A stretch of 44,426 bases of DNA from a virus, in IMG/VR virus record IMGVR_UViG_3300031251_000045, positions 1 through 44,426 of that record; one strand, given 5' to 3'. Position numbers and translations under genes: made by a program. Below, in pieces: positions 37,717 to 44,426 of the stretch (the first letter of the stretch is position 1; every line of letters starts with the position of its first letter). Under the pieces are notes generated by a model, which did not search any database, was not told the origin of the DNA, and was given only the letters and a program-made list of their open reading frames with translations.

Positions 37717-37944
37717 ATGAAAAGTCTATTTATTTCTTTAATTCTTTTTACATCATCTTCTCTTTTTTCCATAGAACATAACACAGTATTGGAACACCTT
37801 CAAGCGCGCATTTGGCAGTCAGAAGATGCTTGGGACGATGCTGTTGCGGATGATTCTACGAATCGCATGTACTATCACATAGGGCAGTGGGAAGCATTTA
37901 CCGAAATCCGCGATTTTATCGAGCAGTCGTCAACACCTGATTAA
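37717..37944 (+). CDS. Small secreted/periplasmic protein
   Basis: 75 residues: a signal peptide (MKSLFISLILFTSSSLFSIE; cleavage likely near residue 18-20), then an acidic helical mature domain with TRP-like aromatic content (RIWQSEDAWDDAVADDSTNR, YYHIGQWEAFTEIRDFI). AAAGGAT precedes the ATG. It is the only rightward gene in a leftward region and overlaps the tail of the long fibre gene by 29 nt. A periplasmic role such as exclusion of other phages or lysis control is possible; no direct evidence. Confidence 0.65.
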   Translation: MKSLFISLILFTSSSLFSIEHNTVLEHLQARIWQSEDAWDDAVADDSTNRMYYHIGQWEAFTEIRDFIEQSSTPD

Positions 37945-39409
37945 TGGTTACTAAGTCCAAATTCACTTGCGGTTGAGTCGATCCAGCGGATTTAAGGATG
38001 CTTATAAAAGGAGCGATTGCAGCGGAAGGAATGTGAGTTGTGATCGCAGATCCTAGACTCGCCAAATTAGCCAACGTTGTTCCTGCTGAGAAGCTTACTG
38101 ATGTTCCTGCGGCATTTATCACCATTTGCACAACTTGCCACCCTGTAGCAACTGTAGCTGATGAATTCGATGTGGTTTGTGAGGACGCAGCCGTACATTG
38201 ATATGTCCATTTTCCTGAGTTGACACCGGAGTTGTATTGAACAGAAATGCTGTTTGTAGTGCCTCCGACTGTGCTGTCTCCTAATCCTAGATACAATGTG
38301 AAAGTATTGGTTCCAGTTGAAAGCTGCAATAGATTAAAATAAAATGTTAACGTTATTTGTCCTGCACCGACAATGAATTCCCCACCTGACGTAACACCTT
38401 GAGCATACATAGACCAAATGATTGAGCCTGATGTGGCTGATCCTGCGGTTAGCAAAGCGGTTCCGGGATGTCCGGCTACGGAAGTGTTTTGCAATTGCAC
38501 TTCGCCACCGCTTGTGGCATTTAAAACATCCCAAACTCCGGCAATTTGATCGCCTGCGGTGAAAGCACCGGAATAACCATAAAGAAAATCGTCAACGAAA
38601 TCCAAGGTTGAATTTGCAGCATATGATGTGCCAATGGGAGCTTGGAAGCTTGGATCGCTTCCTGTTCCATTCGAGGTCATTACATAGGAAGCGGTTGAGG
38701 GAGAAACGGAAGTGAGCGAGTTTGAAGCCCCACCAACGAGAGCGTAGTGTTGTGTTACGCTGATTGGCGCGCCGTTATACTGAATGTAATTTATGGCATC
38801 GCTACCAACGTTCGTTACGGTAGAATCTATCAACCATCCTGTCAGGGCATTTACAGTGCCATTTACCACCGCGATAACACCAGTAGAATTAATGTTTGAA
38901 GGGGTGTCATAATCGACAGCCCTTGTGAATAAAGTACCTGTTCCGCCTGTTCCATTAGTTGTTAGGGTGTAGACACCATTGTATGCTGCGGTTGCTTGGT
39001 TTTTAAAAAGGATTCTCGATGCAACTGCTGGTGATGTTCCGTCTAGTGAAAAAGCACCTGTCGCTGTTGTCAAAAATGTGTCACCAACGCCACTTCCTAC
39101 TGGGGTGTATGTTCCGGGGATATTTGTCGTGGTCGCTGCATAAACTGATGTGCTGGGATTTACAGCGGAAATTGCAGAATCTACATAGGATTTTGTAGCA
39201 GTGTCGCTACCATTCACAGGGTTATTTGATACTGTCATTTGTGAAACCGTCGGAGTTGTGTTAAATGTGGGGTTTGAGCTTGACCCTGCTGAACAAAAAG
39301 GAGTTCCTGAAACGGAATTTGGAGCTACGTTTGCGATTAGATTCGAAGCAGCCCCTATGATCACGTTATGCTGTGTGGTTTTATAATTCGAAGAATTGTT
39401 TTGTGCCAT
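37916..39409 (-). CDS. Long tail fibre / adhesin with C-terminal lectin-like domain
   Basis: 497 residues. The N-terminus has the repeat-type segment NVIIGAASNLIANVAPNSVS, then SGSSSNPTF-like and a fibre repeat (VSNNPVNGSDTATKSYVDSA). A Thr/Ser/Gly-rich shaft follows. From about residue 260 a beta-sandwich-like domain begins (LDFVDDFLYGYSGAFTAGDQ, IAGVWDVLNATSGGEVQLQN, GGEFIVGAGQITLTFYFNLL), resembling lectin/glucanase folds used to bind surface glycans. Only a weak GGGA ribosome site. The nearby paralogues share the N-terminal segments. Confidence 0.7.
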   Translation of the reverse strand: MAQNNSSNYKTTQHNVIIGAASNLIANVAPNSVSGTPFCSAGSSSNPTFNTTPTVSQMTVSNNPVNGSDTATKSYVDSAISAVNPSTSVYAATTTNIPGTYTPVGSGVGDTFLTTATGAFSLDGTSPAVASRILFKNQATAAYNGVYTLTTNGTGGTGTLFTRAVDYDTPSNINSTGVIAVVNGTVNALTGWLIDSTVTNVGSDAINYIQYNGAPISVTQHYALVGGASNSLTSVSPSTASYVMTSNGTGSDPSFQAPIGTSYAANSTLDFVDDFLYGYSGAFTAGDQIAGVWDVLNATSGGEVQLQNTSVAGHPGTALLTAGSATSGSIIWSMYAQGVTSGGEFIVGAGQITLTFYFNLLQLSTGTNTFTLYLGLGDSTVGGTTNSISVQYNSGVNSGKWTYQCTAASSQTTSNSSATVATGWQVVQMVINAAGTSVSFSAGTTLANLASLGSAITTHIPSAAIAPFISILKSAGSTQPQVNLDLVTINQVLTTAR

Positions 39410-39462
39410 TTTTTATCCCAGAAAGATGTTAAAAATAAGGGCGTCCCAGTTCGCCCCATTAA

Positions 39463-40167
39463 TTACGAAACGGTCAAATTGCCTTGTGAACCGACAACTG
39501 TGAAAGCTGTGTTGGCAATTGTACAAACGAATTCCACTGAATCGTATTGATTGGCAGACGCTAGAGCAGTTGTTGCTGGTGCATTTCCATAGTTGATTGT
39601 CTGAGTGTGAGCAGTCAGATCAATTGTCCATCCACCGGCTCCATTGCCAGCAATCGCAAACACTGTACCAACAGCGCAAGTCGCTGGAGGAGTGAATGTT
39701 ACAAGACCGGCGTTGTTTGAAACGTAGCCAGTGTTGACAGCCATTGTTTGAGTTGTTCCTGTCTCATTCAAATATGGTGTCATGGCACTTGGTGTGAAGG
39801 TCTGGAAGCTAGCCAGCGCGCCTGCACCGTTCGATGTCAAGACTTGCCCTGATGTTCCTAGGGCGATTTGCTGCACAGCACCTGTGCTTGTTGTGCCAGC
39901 TGCGATCAATTCGTAAGCTGTCAAGCTTGATACGCCAAGTCCACCACCAGCAACCACGACTGTTGCGAATGCTGGGTTGGATGAAGCACCAGCGGAAACG
40001 AGGGCAATCCCTGCTGTCGCACTTGGGGCAACGTTTGCCAGTGTATCGGACGACGAGCCACCGATTACCACGTTGTACTGAGTCATCAAGTTACCGACGA
40101 ACGTACCTGATCCATTGTAGCCTGTAATCCCAGCTGCGCTAAGATTAATAGCATTGTTGGTTGCCAT
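39463..40167 (-). CDS. Fibre-like protein sharing modules with its neighbours
   Basis: 234 residues. It carries MTQYNVVIGGSSSDTLANVA and PSATAGIALVSAGASSNPAF (residues 28-67), the same type as the 497-residue gene, then a GTSGQVLTSNG segment, and a C-terminal beta domain (LNETGTTQTMAVNTGYVSNN, GTVFAIAGNGAGGWTIDLTA) that parallels the end of the 530-residue gene. AGGAGA precedes the ATG. Probably a fibre subunit or distal adhesin of the same particle structure. Confidence 0.7.
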   Translation of the reverse strand: MATNNAINLSAAGITGYNGSGTFVGNLMTQYNVVIGGSSSDTLANVAPSATAGIALVSAGASSNPAFATVVVAGGGLGVSSLTAYELIAAGTTSTGAVQQIALGTSGQVLTSNGAGALASFQTFTPSAMTPYLNETGTTQTMAVNTGYVSNNAGLVTFTPPATCAVGTVFAIAGNGAGGWTIDLTAHTQTINYGNAPATTALASANQYDSVEFVCTIANTAFTVVGSQGNLTVS

Positions 40168-40187
40168 AATTTATCTCCTGTTTTTGA

Positions 40188-41780
40188 TTAGACGACATTC
40201 CAGTTTCCGTTTGCCGAAACGGAAACCCACGTTGAAGTTGAGTTTTGATAAACTAGGTACAAAACGTCCCCGATTTCGGTATTCGTTGCTGTCCCAGCTG
40301 TACCAGAAGTGTCAATACCCACTTGTATTTTTTGCCCTGTGTTGGCTTGAATCACGACAGATGCAGCAAGAGCCACGATAACGACGATTGTTCCTGTTGT
40401 TGTGGTGGTGGGCATTGTTGCGGTTAATCCAGCGTTGCAGAAATAGCCTGTGTTTACGGAAGCGGGAAAAGACGTGCTTTGATCTGAGTAGGGAAGTACG
40501 CCTGTTGTCGGTGCTTGGAATGTGGGAGCCAACGGACCATTTGAAGTGAGCACATAACCTGAGGATGAGCTAGCAATTGAGACTAGGTTTTTGCTTCCAT
40601 CGGACGCGACAACTTGAGAGGCGGTCAGTGTGTTGTTTAAAATATTTCCTTGTACGTACAACCCATCAGTAGGCGTGGCAGCGGATTTTGAACCAGACCC
40701 GACAGTCATGTCGTATGACCACAGAGCTTTGTTAATCGTTGATGCTCCGGAAGGCTTCACAAACACTCCTGAGATAGCATTTGTAATTGCAGAGGCTGTG
40801 ATTCCAGCGACTAAAAGTCCATAGTAATTTGTGATAGTTTGCGTATTTCCAGCGAACGAAACACCTACATCTATCCCTACGACCTGCTGAATTGGCAAAC
40901 CAGCTGAGCGAGTGAAAGTATTTTGAATGCCAAGAGCGCAAGAATTTACAGAATTCGCAGCTGTCATCGTTTGATTTATCAAAAGCGAGAATTGTTGGTT
41001 GCTAGTCAAATTAGGGGATGATCCGCTGATATTCAAACCGATAGGCTGCGAGGAACTGATATTCATTTGAGAGGCGGAATTCGGCGAGTTAGTACCGAAT
41101 CCTGCGATTCCAGAAACTATTAACCCATTCGATGGTGGGGAGGCGTTAGTGTAACCGAGTGTTGCGTTGTCGGCGTATAAACCAGCATTTATACCTGCTC
41201 CTGTAGGTGCTTTTAGATAAGCTGCGTAGGCAGATGTTATCGTTCCATACGAGCAGTTAATGACAGGCTGATAAAACCCAGCGAAAAGCGCAACAGTACC
41301 CAAGCTGAGCGACCAGTCAGGTTTTGCATAAAATGAGGCAGCAACTGCAACAGCGTTGCCCCCAACTTGCCATATGGGTTTGTCGGCAAAGGAAGCTAAA
41401 GTGTTACCTGCTGATTCGGGTTGGACAAAGTTTGTGTTTAAATATGAATAAAAGTTGTTATCGGAATATGGAGTGACTTGACCTAAAACATCGGATTGGA
41501 ATGTTGCGCCAGCATTTAAATTTGAATAAACTGAAGCGTTTGATGAAGCACCGCCCACAAACACTGGTCCGGCGGTTTGCACACCGCCTGTGGGTGGAGT
41601 TACGTCATTACCTATCCAGATACCATTTTCAAGGCCAAAGATGACATCGCCTGTGGTTTGATTGACAGTGGTTTGTCCGACAGTTCCGGCAACGGAAGTT
41701 ACCGCACCGCTTCCTCCTCCGGTTCCTACGTAGTCCAAAGTTCCGGTAAAAGGGTTCCACACTAATGAGGCTGATGCCAT
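40188..41780 (-). CDS. Long tail fibre-like protein
   Basis: 530 residues. The N-terminus (SLVWNPFTGTLDYVGTGGGS, then VAGTVGQTTVNQTTGDVIFG) is the common phage fibre opening. A Ser/Ala/Gly-rich shaft follows and ends in a YVLTSNG segment and a C-terminal module (VNTGYFCNAGLTATMP to the end) similar to that of the 234-residue protein. No enzymatic motif seen. AAGGAG precedes the ATG. It likely builds the shaft of a longer receptor-binding fibre. Confidence 0.7.
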   Translation of the reverse strand: MASASLVWNPFTGTLDYVGTGGGSGAVTSVAGTVGQTTVNQTTGDVIFGLENGIWIGNDVTPPTGGVQTAGPVFVGGASSNASVYSNLNAGATFQSDVLGQVTPYSDNNFYSYLNTNFVQPESAGNTLASFADKPIWQVGGNAVAVAASFYAKPDWSLSLGTVALFAGFYQPVINCSYGTITSAYAAYLKAPTGAGINAGLYADNATLGYTNASPPSNGLIVSGIAGFGTNSPNSASQMNISSSQPIGLNISGSSPNLTSNQQFSLLINQTMTAANSVNSCALGIQNTFTRSAGLPIQQVVGIDVGVSFAGNTQTITNYYGLLVAGITASAITNAISGVFVKPSGASTINKALWSYDMTVGSGSKSAATPTDGLYVQGNILNNTLTASQVVASDGSKNLVSIASSSSGYVLTSNGPLAPTFQAPTTGVLPYSDQSTSFPASVNTGYFCNAGLTATMPTTTTTGTIVVIVALAASVVIQANTGQKIQVGIDTSGTAGTATNTEIGDVLYLVYQNSTSTWVSVSANGNWNVV

Positions 41781-41789
41781 GATAACTCC

Positions 41790-42074
41790 TTAAGAAAAAT
41801 AATCAGATTGAACATCATCCCATATGTAGAGCCATCCTGAGCCATTGTCTGGAAGTTGTTGACGATTCAAAATACCATTACCATCATATCCGAATTTTAT
41901 CACATTCCAGATAGGAAGGGAGGTGTCACCGTTGGGAGTGATGCACGTGCCTAGGTAAAGGATTTTTCCGGATGAATCGTTGATCATTCTTGTTTCGTAA
42001 AGACTGGACGGATTCACTAACCCTTGAAGAGCAAGGAAATCTGTCCAGATTGACGCGCTGGCTGGGATACCCAT
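41790..42074 (-). CDS. Small fibre-cassette protein
   Basis: 94 residues. WTDFLALQGLVNPSSLYETR, then ILYLGTCITPNGDTSLPIWN and a WLYIWDD end look like a compact beta fold. It is the first gene of the fibre cassette and AGGTGA precedes the ATG. May be a fibre adaptor or chaperone; no family named. Confidence 0.6.
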   Translation of the reverse strand: MGIPASASIWTDFLALQGLVNPSSLYETRMINDSSGKILYLGTCITPNGDTSLPIWNVIKFGYDGNGILNRQQLPDNGSGWLYIWDDVQSDYFS

Positions 42075-42131
42075 ATGTCACCTATAAAAATTTTAATTAC
42101 TATTTAACACGATCCGCTTTTTCTGTCTGCT

Positions 42132-42308
42132 TTAATCCTCTCGATAATTTCTTGGATGTGGCGAATGGCGTTCACCGATTGGACTTTTTCGTGATTGTTC
42201 ATCCGAGGCCACGACTTCATTAGCGAGAACATCAGCGGAATCAATTGCAGGGGACGGATACACCTTGGGAGCATGTTGTACCTCCTCGTTTCTTATTTCC
42301 TGTGCCAT
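42132..42308 (-). CDS. Small disordered acidic protein
   Basis: 58 residues from the ATG at 42308, which follows GGAG at 5 nt. Polar and probably unstructured (AIDSADVLANEVVASDEQSR). Lies between the SSB-like and fibre genes. No family recognised; the ribosome site is the main support. Confidence 0.5.
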   Translation of the reverse strand: MAQEIRNEEVQHAPKVYPSPAIDSADVLANEVVASDEQSRKSPIGERHSPHPRNYRED

Positions 42309-42351
42309 ATTCACTCCTATGCCTAAATTTAGTTATTGTCAACGATTGAGG

Positions 42352-42849
42352 TTAATATCCTTTAGGATTTTGATATGGTTGGGGTTGATTAGCCCAGAAA
42401 TCTTGCTGTGGTGGAATGGGTGTTACAGGTTGTGCCCATTGAGGCGTGACCATTTGTTGCGGTTGGGGCTGATAATTCGGGTTTGGTTGCGGAGGGGGTG
42501 GTGCTTGATTTTGGTAGTACTGGGGTTGTTGTGTGTAAGCAGGTTGAGAAGGTTGTGGCTGAGTTGGGCGAGTATTCCAGCGTTTGATGTGTTCGCGAAG
42601 GAAGTTGTCCATCGCTTTTTTGTCGTCTGATGAGTCCAGCTCGAAGGCCTGAGCAAAAGCTGGAACACCAGTATCGTCAGGAACGCGATAGGCTGCCACG
42701 GCAGGGAAAGAGCCAGCACCGTCTTTTCGCATGATCATTTTGTACCGAAGGATCATACGGTTGCCGTTGGCGAGGGTGACGCGGATTTTAGCGACACCGG
42801 AATATTTCTCTGTGGGAGTGGGGATGTACTCCAAAAATTCAGTGCTCAT
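42352..42849 (-). CDS. SSB-like protein with Pro/Gln-rich C-terminal tail
   Basis: 165 residues. The N-terminal 95 residues are a beta-rich domain (YSGVAKIRVTLANGNRMILR, FPAVAAYRVPDD) followed by a short helix; the rest is almost only Pro, Gln, Asn and Tyr. Folded N-terminus plus disordered tail is the layout of single-strand binding proteins, and the gene follows the helicase loader. The tail lacks the usual acidic SSB tip, so this is only a suggestion. A 16-bp hairpin hides its ribosome site and start codon, recalling self-regulated binding proteins such as T4 gp32. Confidence 0.5.
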   Translation of the reverse strand: MSTEFLEYIPTPTEKYSGVAKIRVTLANGNRMILRYKMIMRKDGAGSFPAVAAYRVPDDTGVPAFAQAFELDSSDDKKAMDNFLREHIKRWNTRPTQPQPSQPAYTQQPQYYQNQAPPPPQPNPNYQPQPQQMVTPQWAQPVTPIPPQQDFWANQPQPYQNPKGY

Positions 42850-42896
42850 AGATTGTCCTTTTTAATTTATAGGTTCCGTGAAGGACAATCTATGAG
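42845..42896 (-). promoter_or_regulatory. 16-bp hairpin sequestering the SSB-like ribosome site and start codon
   Basis: ctcatagattgtcctt (42845-42860) and aaggacaatctatgag (42881-42896) are perfect complements, separated by 20 nt. In the leftward mRNA the 3' arm contains the AAGGA ribosome site and the ATG (42849-42847). When folded, translation should be strongly blocked. It has no T-run. Opening by a bound protein, by ribosomes or by coupling to the upstream gene would be needed. Confidence 0.85.
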
Positions 42897-42923
42897 TTTA
42901 TTTATCAAATATCAAGTTTAAAG

Positions 42924-43505
42924 TTACATTCCTTTTCTCCTAAGATCCGGAGAATCAGGCAATTCGATGACGCAGTTCTCTGAGGCGAAGATCCTACTTG
43001 CAATTCTAGGGTTATAAGTTTTATAAAAATCGTTTTTTGAAAGATTGCTAGTAATGATTGTTGGCTTCATGCACGAGTAGCGATTGTCGATTGTGGCAAA
43101 GACAATCTCCTCTCGGAACTGAGTGTGTCCATCGGAGCCGATGTCGTCGAGCCAAATAAAGTCATCATCGAGGAGAAACTTTAAGGTTGTGTGGTAGTCT
43201 CCTTTCATGTCGAACGAGTCTCTAACCTTGTTAAATAGCTTATTCTCAGTATGATAACGATACGTTGGGAAGGTTGAAATCACCCATTCCACGATTGCTG
43301 CGGAAAAGTAGGTCTTGCCGATTCCGGGGCAACCGCAAAAGACGAGGAAGTTCTTAGGGTTTTTCATGTATCGAGCTAGCTTGTCGATTACCCATTCTTC
43401 GTATTGTAGTTTTGCAATGCTTGCGCCAATGAAACGAGCTTCAAAGTTGGCTCGTTGGAAGGCTTCGACTCGTTGTTGGAGAAGTCTGTCTTTTTCTGGG
43501 GGCAT
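42924..43505 (-). CDS. DnaC/IstB-like helicase-loader ATPase
   Basis: 193 residues. AAA+ motifs: Walker A GCPGIGKT (58-65), Walker B IWLDD (117-121) followed by IGSD, sensor-1 TIITSN (149-154), and an Arg-finger-like ASRIFA near 170. The N-terminal helical part (ARFIGASIAKLQYEEWVIDK) should bind the helicase. It would load the host replicative helicase at the origin, directed by the initiator encoded just upstream. AAGGA precedes the ATG, and it overlaps the initiator by 118 nt. Confidence 0.85.
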   Translation of the reverse strand: MPPEKDRLLQQRVEAFQRANFEARFIGASIAKLQYEEWVIDKLARYMKNPKNFLVFCGCPGIGKTYFSAAIVEWVISTFPTYRYHTENKLFNKVRDSFDMKGDYHTTLKFLLDDDFIWLDDIGSDGHTQFREEIVFATIDNRYSCMKPTIITSNLSKNDFYKTYNPRIASRIFASENCVIELPDSPDLRRKGM

Positions 43506-44347
43506 TTTGATTCCTTAGTTTTTTTGGTGATAGGGGCGAAAGTTTTTGCTCTTCTGAAGTTTTCGATTGTGCCTTTCATGAAGCCGAAGGCATCGCGGAT
43601 TGCACCGGAATAGGCGACTAGGACATCCCAAGCTTGATGGATCTCATCAGCAGTCCAGTTTGTGCGCATTTGGACGGCTCTGGAGAACATATCTTGAAGG
43701 GAGACGGCAAATGTCCCACCTTGAGGATTTCGCTTGATTACGCGAAGCGTTAGGCTTTTCTCTGATTTCTCAGAAGCGGGAGGGGTAACAGACCCCGACT
43801 CGCTACAAACAAACAAGGGTTCTTCTTGAGAGGGTTCTTCTTTATCCTCGTTTGGCGAACCACCCCCCTTCGCCTGGCGAACCACCCCCCCTTCGTTTGG
43901 CGAACCACCCCCCCCATCAGTTTTTGATGCCGAGCCATCATCGGGTTTTTCTTCAGGATTTTGAGCAGGTTTTGTGCTTTTTACTTTTCGGTAAAAGTCC
44001 CCATTTGCACGCCATATGTCAACGATCGAGATTATGCTAGTATCAGCACTGCCGTCAGGTTTTTTTCGCCTGTAAACACGAATAAAAGGTAAGCCAATAA
44101 GGACGTTGGTTTTTGCGAGTTCTTTAACACTTTCCCGAAAAGTTGTTTCACCGATTCCTACGTTGTCAGCAATATTTTTTATGGACATCCAGCATTTACC
44201 GTTGTCCCCGGCTATGCGCTTTAAATGAGCATATACGGCGAGTTGAATAGGGGTGAGGACGGAAAATACTATGTTGGGTAATTCTGTACGGTAGTGATGG
44301 TCGGGACGTTCTTCTACGATTTCTATGTTTATATTTTCTTCGATCAT
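43388..44347 (-). CDS. Replication initiator with winged-helix domain
   Basis: 319 residues from the ATG at 44347 with AAAGGAGAG ahead. Residues 25-105 are a helix-turn-helix/winged helix (VFSVLTPIQLAVYAHLKRIA, CWMSIKNIADNVGIGETTFR) typical of phage O/DnaD-like initiators. A Gly-rich and acidic linker (about 130-200) follows and is encoded by three direct repeats. The C-terminal region (MFSRAVQMRTNWTADEIHQA, AIRDAFGFMKGTIENFRRAK) should contact the loader. Gene order initiator-loader-SSB mirrors lambda O-P type modules. It would bind the origin and recruit the host replisome. Confidence 0.75.
   Translation of the reverse strand: MIEENINIEIVEERPDHHYRTELPNIVFSVLTPIQLAVYAHLKRIAGDNGKCWMSIKNIADNVGIGETTFRESVKELAKTNVLIGLPFIRVYRRKKPDGSADTSIISIVDIWRANGDFYRKVKSTKPAQNPEEKPDDGSASKTDGGGGSPNEGGVVRQAKGGGSPNEDKEEPSQEEPLFVCSESGSVTPPASEKSEKSLTLRVIKRNPQGGTFAVSLQDMFSRAVQMRTNWTADEIHQAWDVLVAYSGAIRDAFGFMKGTIENFRRAKTFAPITKKTKESKCPQKKTDFSNNESKPSNEPTLKLVSLAQALQNYNTKNG
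43849..43915. repeat. Three phased direct repeats in the initiator gene (candidate origin iterons)
   Basis: Copies begin at 43849, 43871 and 43894. All share the core tggcgaaccaccc with C-runs of 6, 7 and 8 and a spacing of 22-23 bp, about two helical turns. Because the C-runs differ, the middle copy is translated in another frame (VVRQ instead of SPNE), so conservation is of DNA, not protein. Phage lambda and relatives have origin iterons in the middle of the initiator gene, so these are candidate binding sites for the initiator. Confidence 0.65.
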
Positions 44348-44426
44348 TCGTGGCTCTCCTTTGTAAACGAGAACAGCCGAACGAACTAGCACACAAATAT
44401 GAACTGATTTTTTTAATCAGCACACG
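44192..44426. repeat. Terminal direct repeat, right copy
   Basis: Second copy of bases 1-235, with G at 44299 in place of T at 108. Contains the first 52 codons and the ribosome site of the initiator gene. The closed genome would be 44,191 bp. Confidence 0.95.

Noticed and set aside
42265-42630. 121-codon rightward open frame rich in Leu and Arg
   Set aside because: It is the antisense of the Pro/Gln-rich tail of the SSB-like gene, whose biased codons leave the other strand open. No ribosome site and no recognisable protein features.
43750-43941. 63-codon frame over the poly-C repeats with GGVVRQTKGG-type repeats
   Set aside because: Out-of-frame reading of the direct repeats in the initiator linker. 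No start signal. The repeats themselves are reported as candidate iterons.
1-44426. CRISPR array, integrase, tRNA genes, insertion sequences
   Set aside because: I looked on both strands for regular short repeats with unique spacers, tyrosine or serine recombinase motifs, cloverleaf patterns and transposase signatures, and found none.

Overview
The window is a complete tailed-phage genome that closes on itself: bases 1-235 repeat as 44192-44426 with one mismatch, giving a circular unit of about 44,191 bp (circular or circularly permuted DNA, probably assembled from an environmental sample). The structural set (DUF2184-type capsid, DUF1073-type portal, DUF2213-type protease/scaffold, DUF4054-type connector, DUF3383-type sheath, DUF3277-type tube, gp25-like and J-like baseplate proteins) marks a small contractile-tailed phage of the minimal myophage type. 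Strong AGGAG ribosome sites, a lipobox protein and a signal-peptide protein suggest a Gram-negative bacterial host. The host itself cannot be named from the sequence. GC looks like the low to mid 40s by eye. I see no integrase, tRNA, RNA polymerase or DNA polymerase.

Layout. (1) A leftward early operon starts at a divergent promoter near 2150-2205 and runs through a Cro-like regulator, two HNH/AP2-type proteins, a tiny membrane protein and a DUF3310 protein. It then crosses the contig ends into a replication initiator, a DnaC-like helicase loader and an SSB-like protein (44347-42352). (2) A rightward recombination operon (2335-5136) holds a PD-(D/E)XK exonuclease, small proteins including a 50-residue protein with no Lys or Arg, and a RecT/Bet-like annealing protein, and ends at a bidirectional terminator (5153-5180). 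(3) A long leftward late operon (31320 down to 5208) is read in the order: zinc finger, DUF1064 nuclease, two ParB-like proteins, a glycosyltransferase, a TET/JBP-like oxygenase, terminase, head, neck, tail, baseplate, short fibres, lipoprotein. (4) A rightward cassette of small, mostly unknown genes (31486-36573) has its own promoter, whose 34-bp region is shared with the promoter in front of 3001. (5) A leftward block (42308-36570) holds three long paralogous fibre or adhesin genes and small proteins, with one rightward secreted protein at 37717.

How it works together. Replication appears to use the host replisome, recruited by the initiator plus loader. Three phased direct repeats inside the initiator gene look like a lambda-type origin. 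The SSB-like gene has a 16-bp hairpin that buries its ribosome site and start codon. Before packaging, DNA is probably hypermodified: a TET/JBP-type dioxygenase would hydroxylate a pyrimidine methyl group and a TET-associated-type glycosyltransferase would cap it. No cytosine-C5 methyltransferase is visible, so the oxidised base (5mC from the host, or thymine as in base J) is an open question. A second unusual theme is a recurrent beta-rich module of about 90 residues in four different virion proteins (cement, neck, sheath, baseplate J). The tail chaperone gene carries a textbook -1 frameshift site. Several real genes under 60 codons (zinc fingers, a winged helix, a Cse60-like protein, membrane peptides) are listed.
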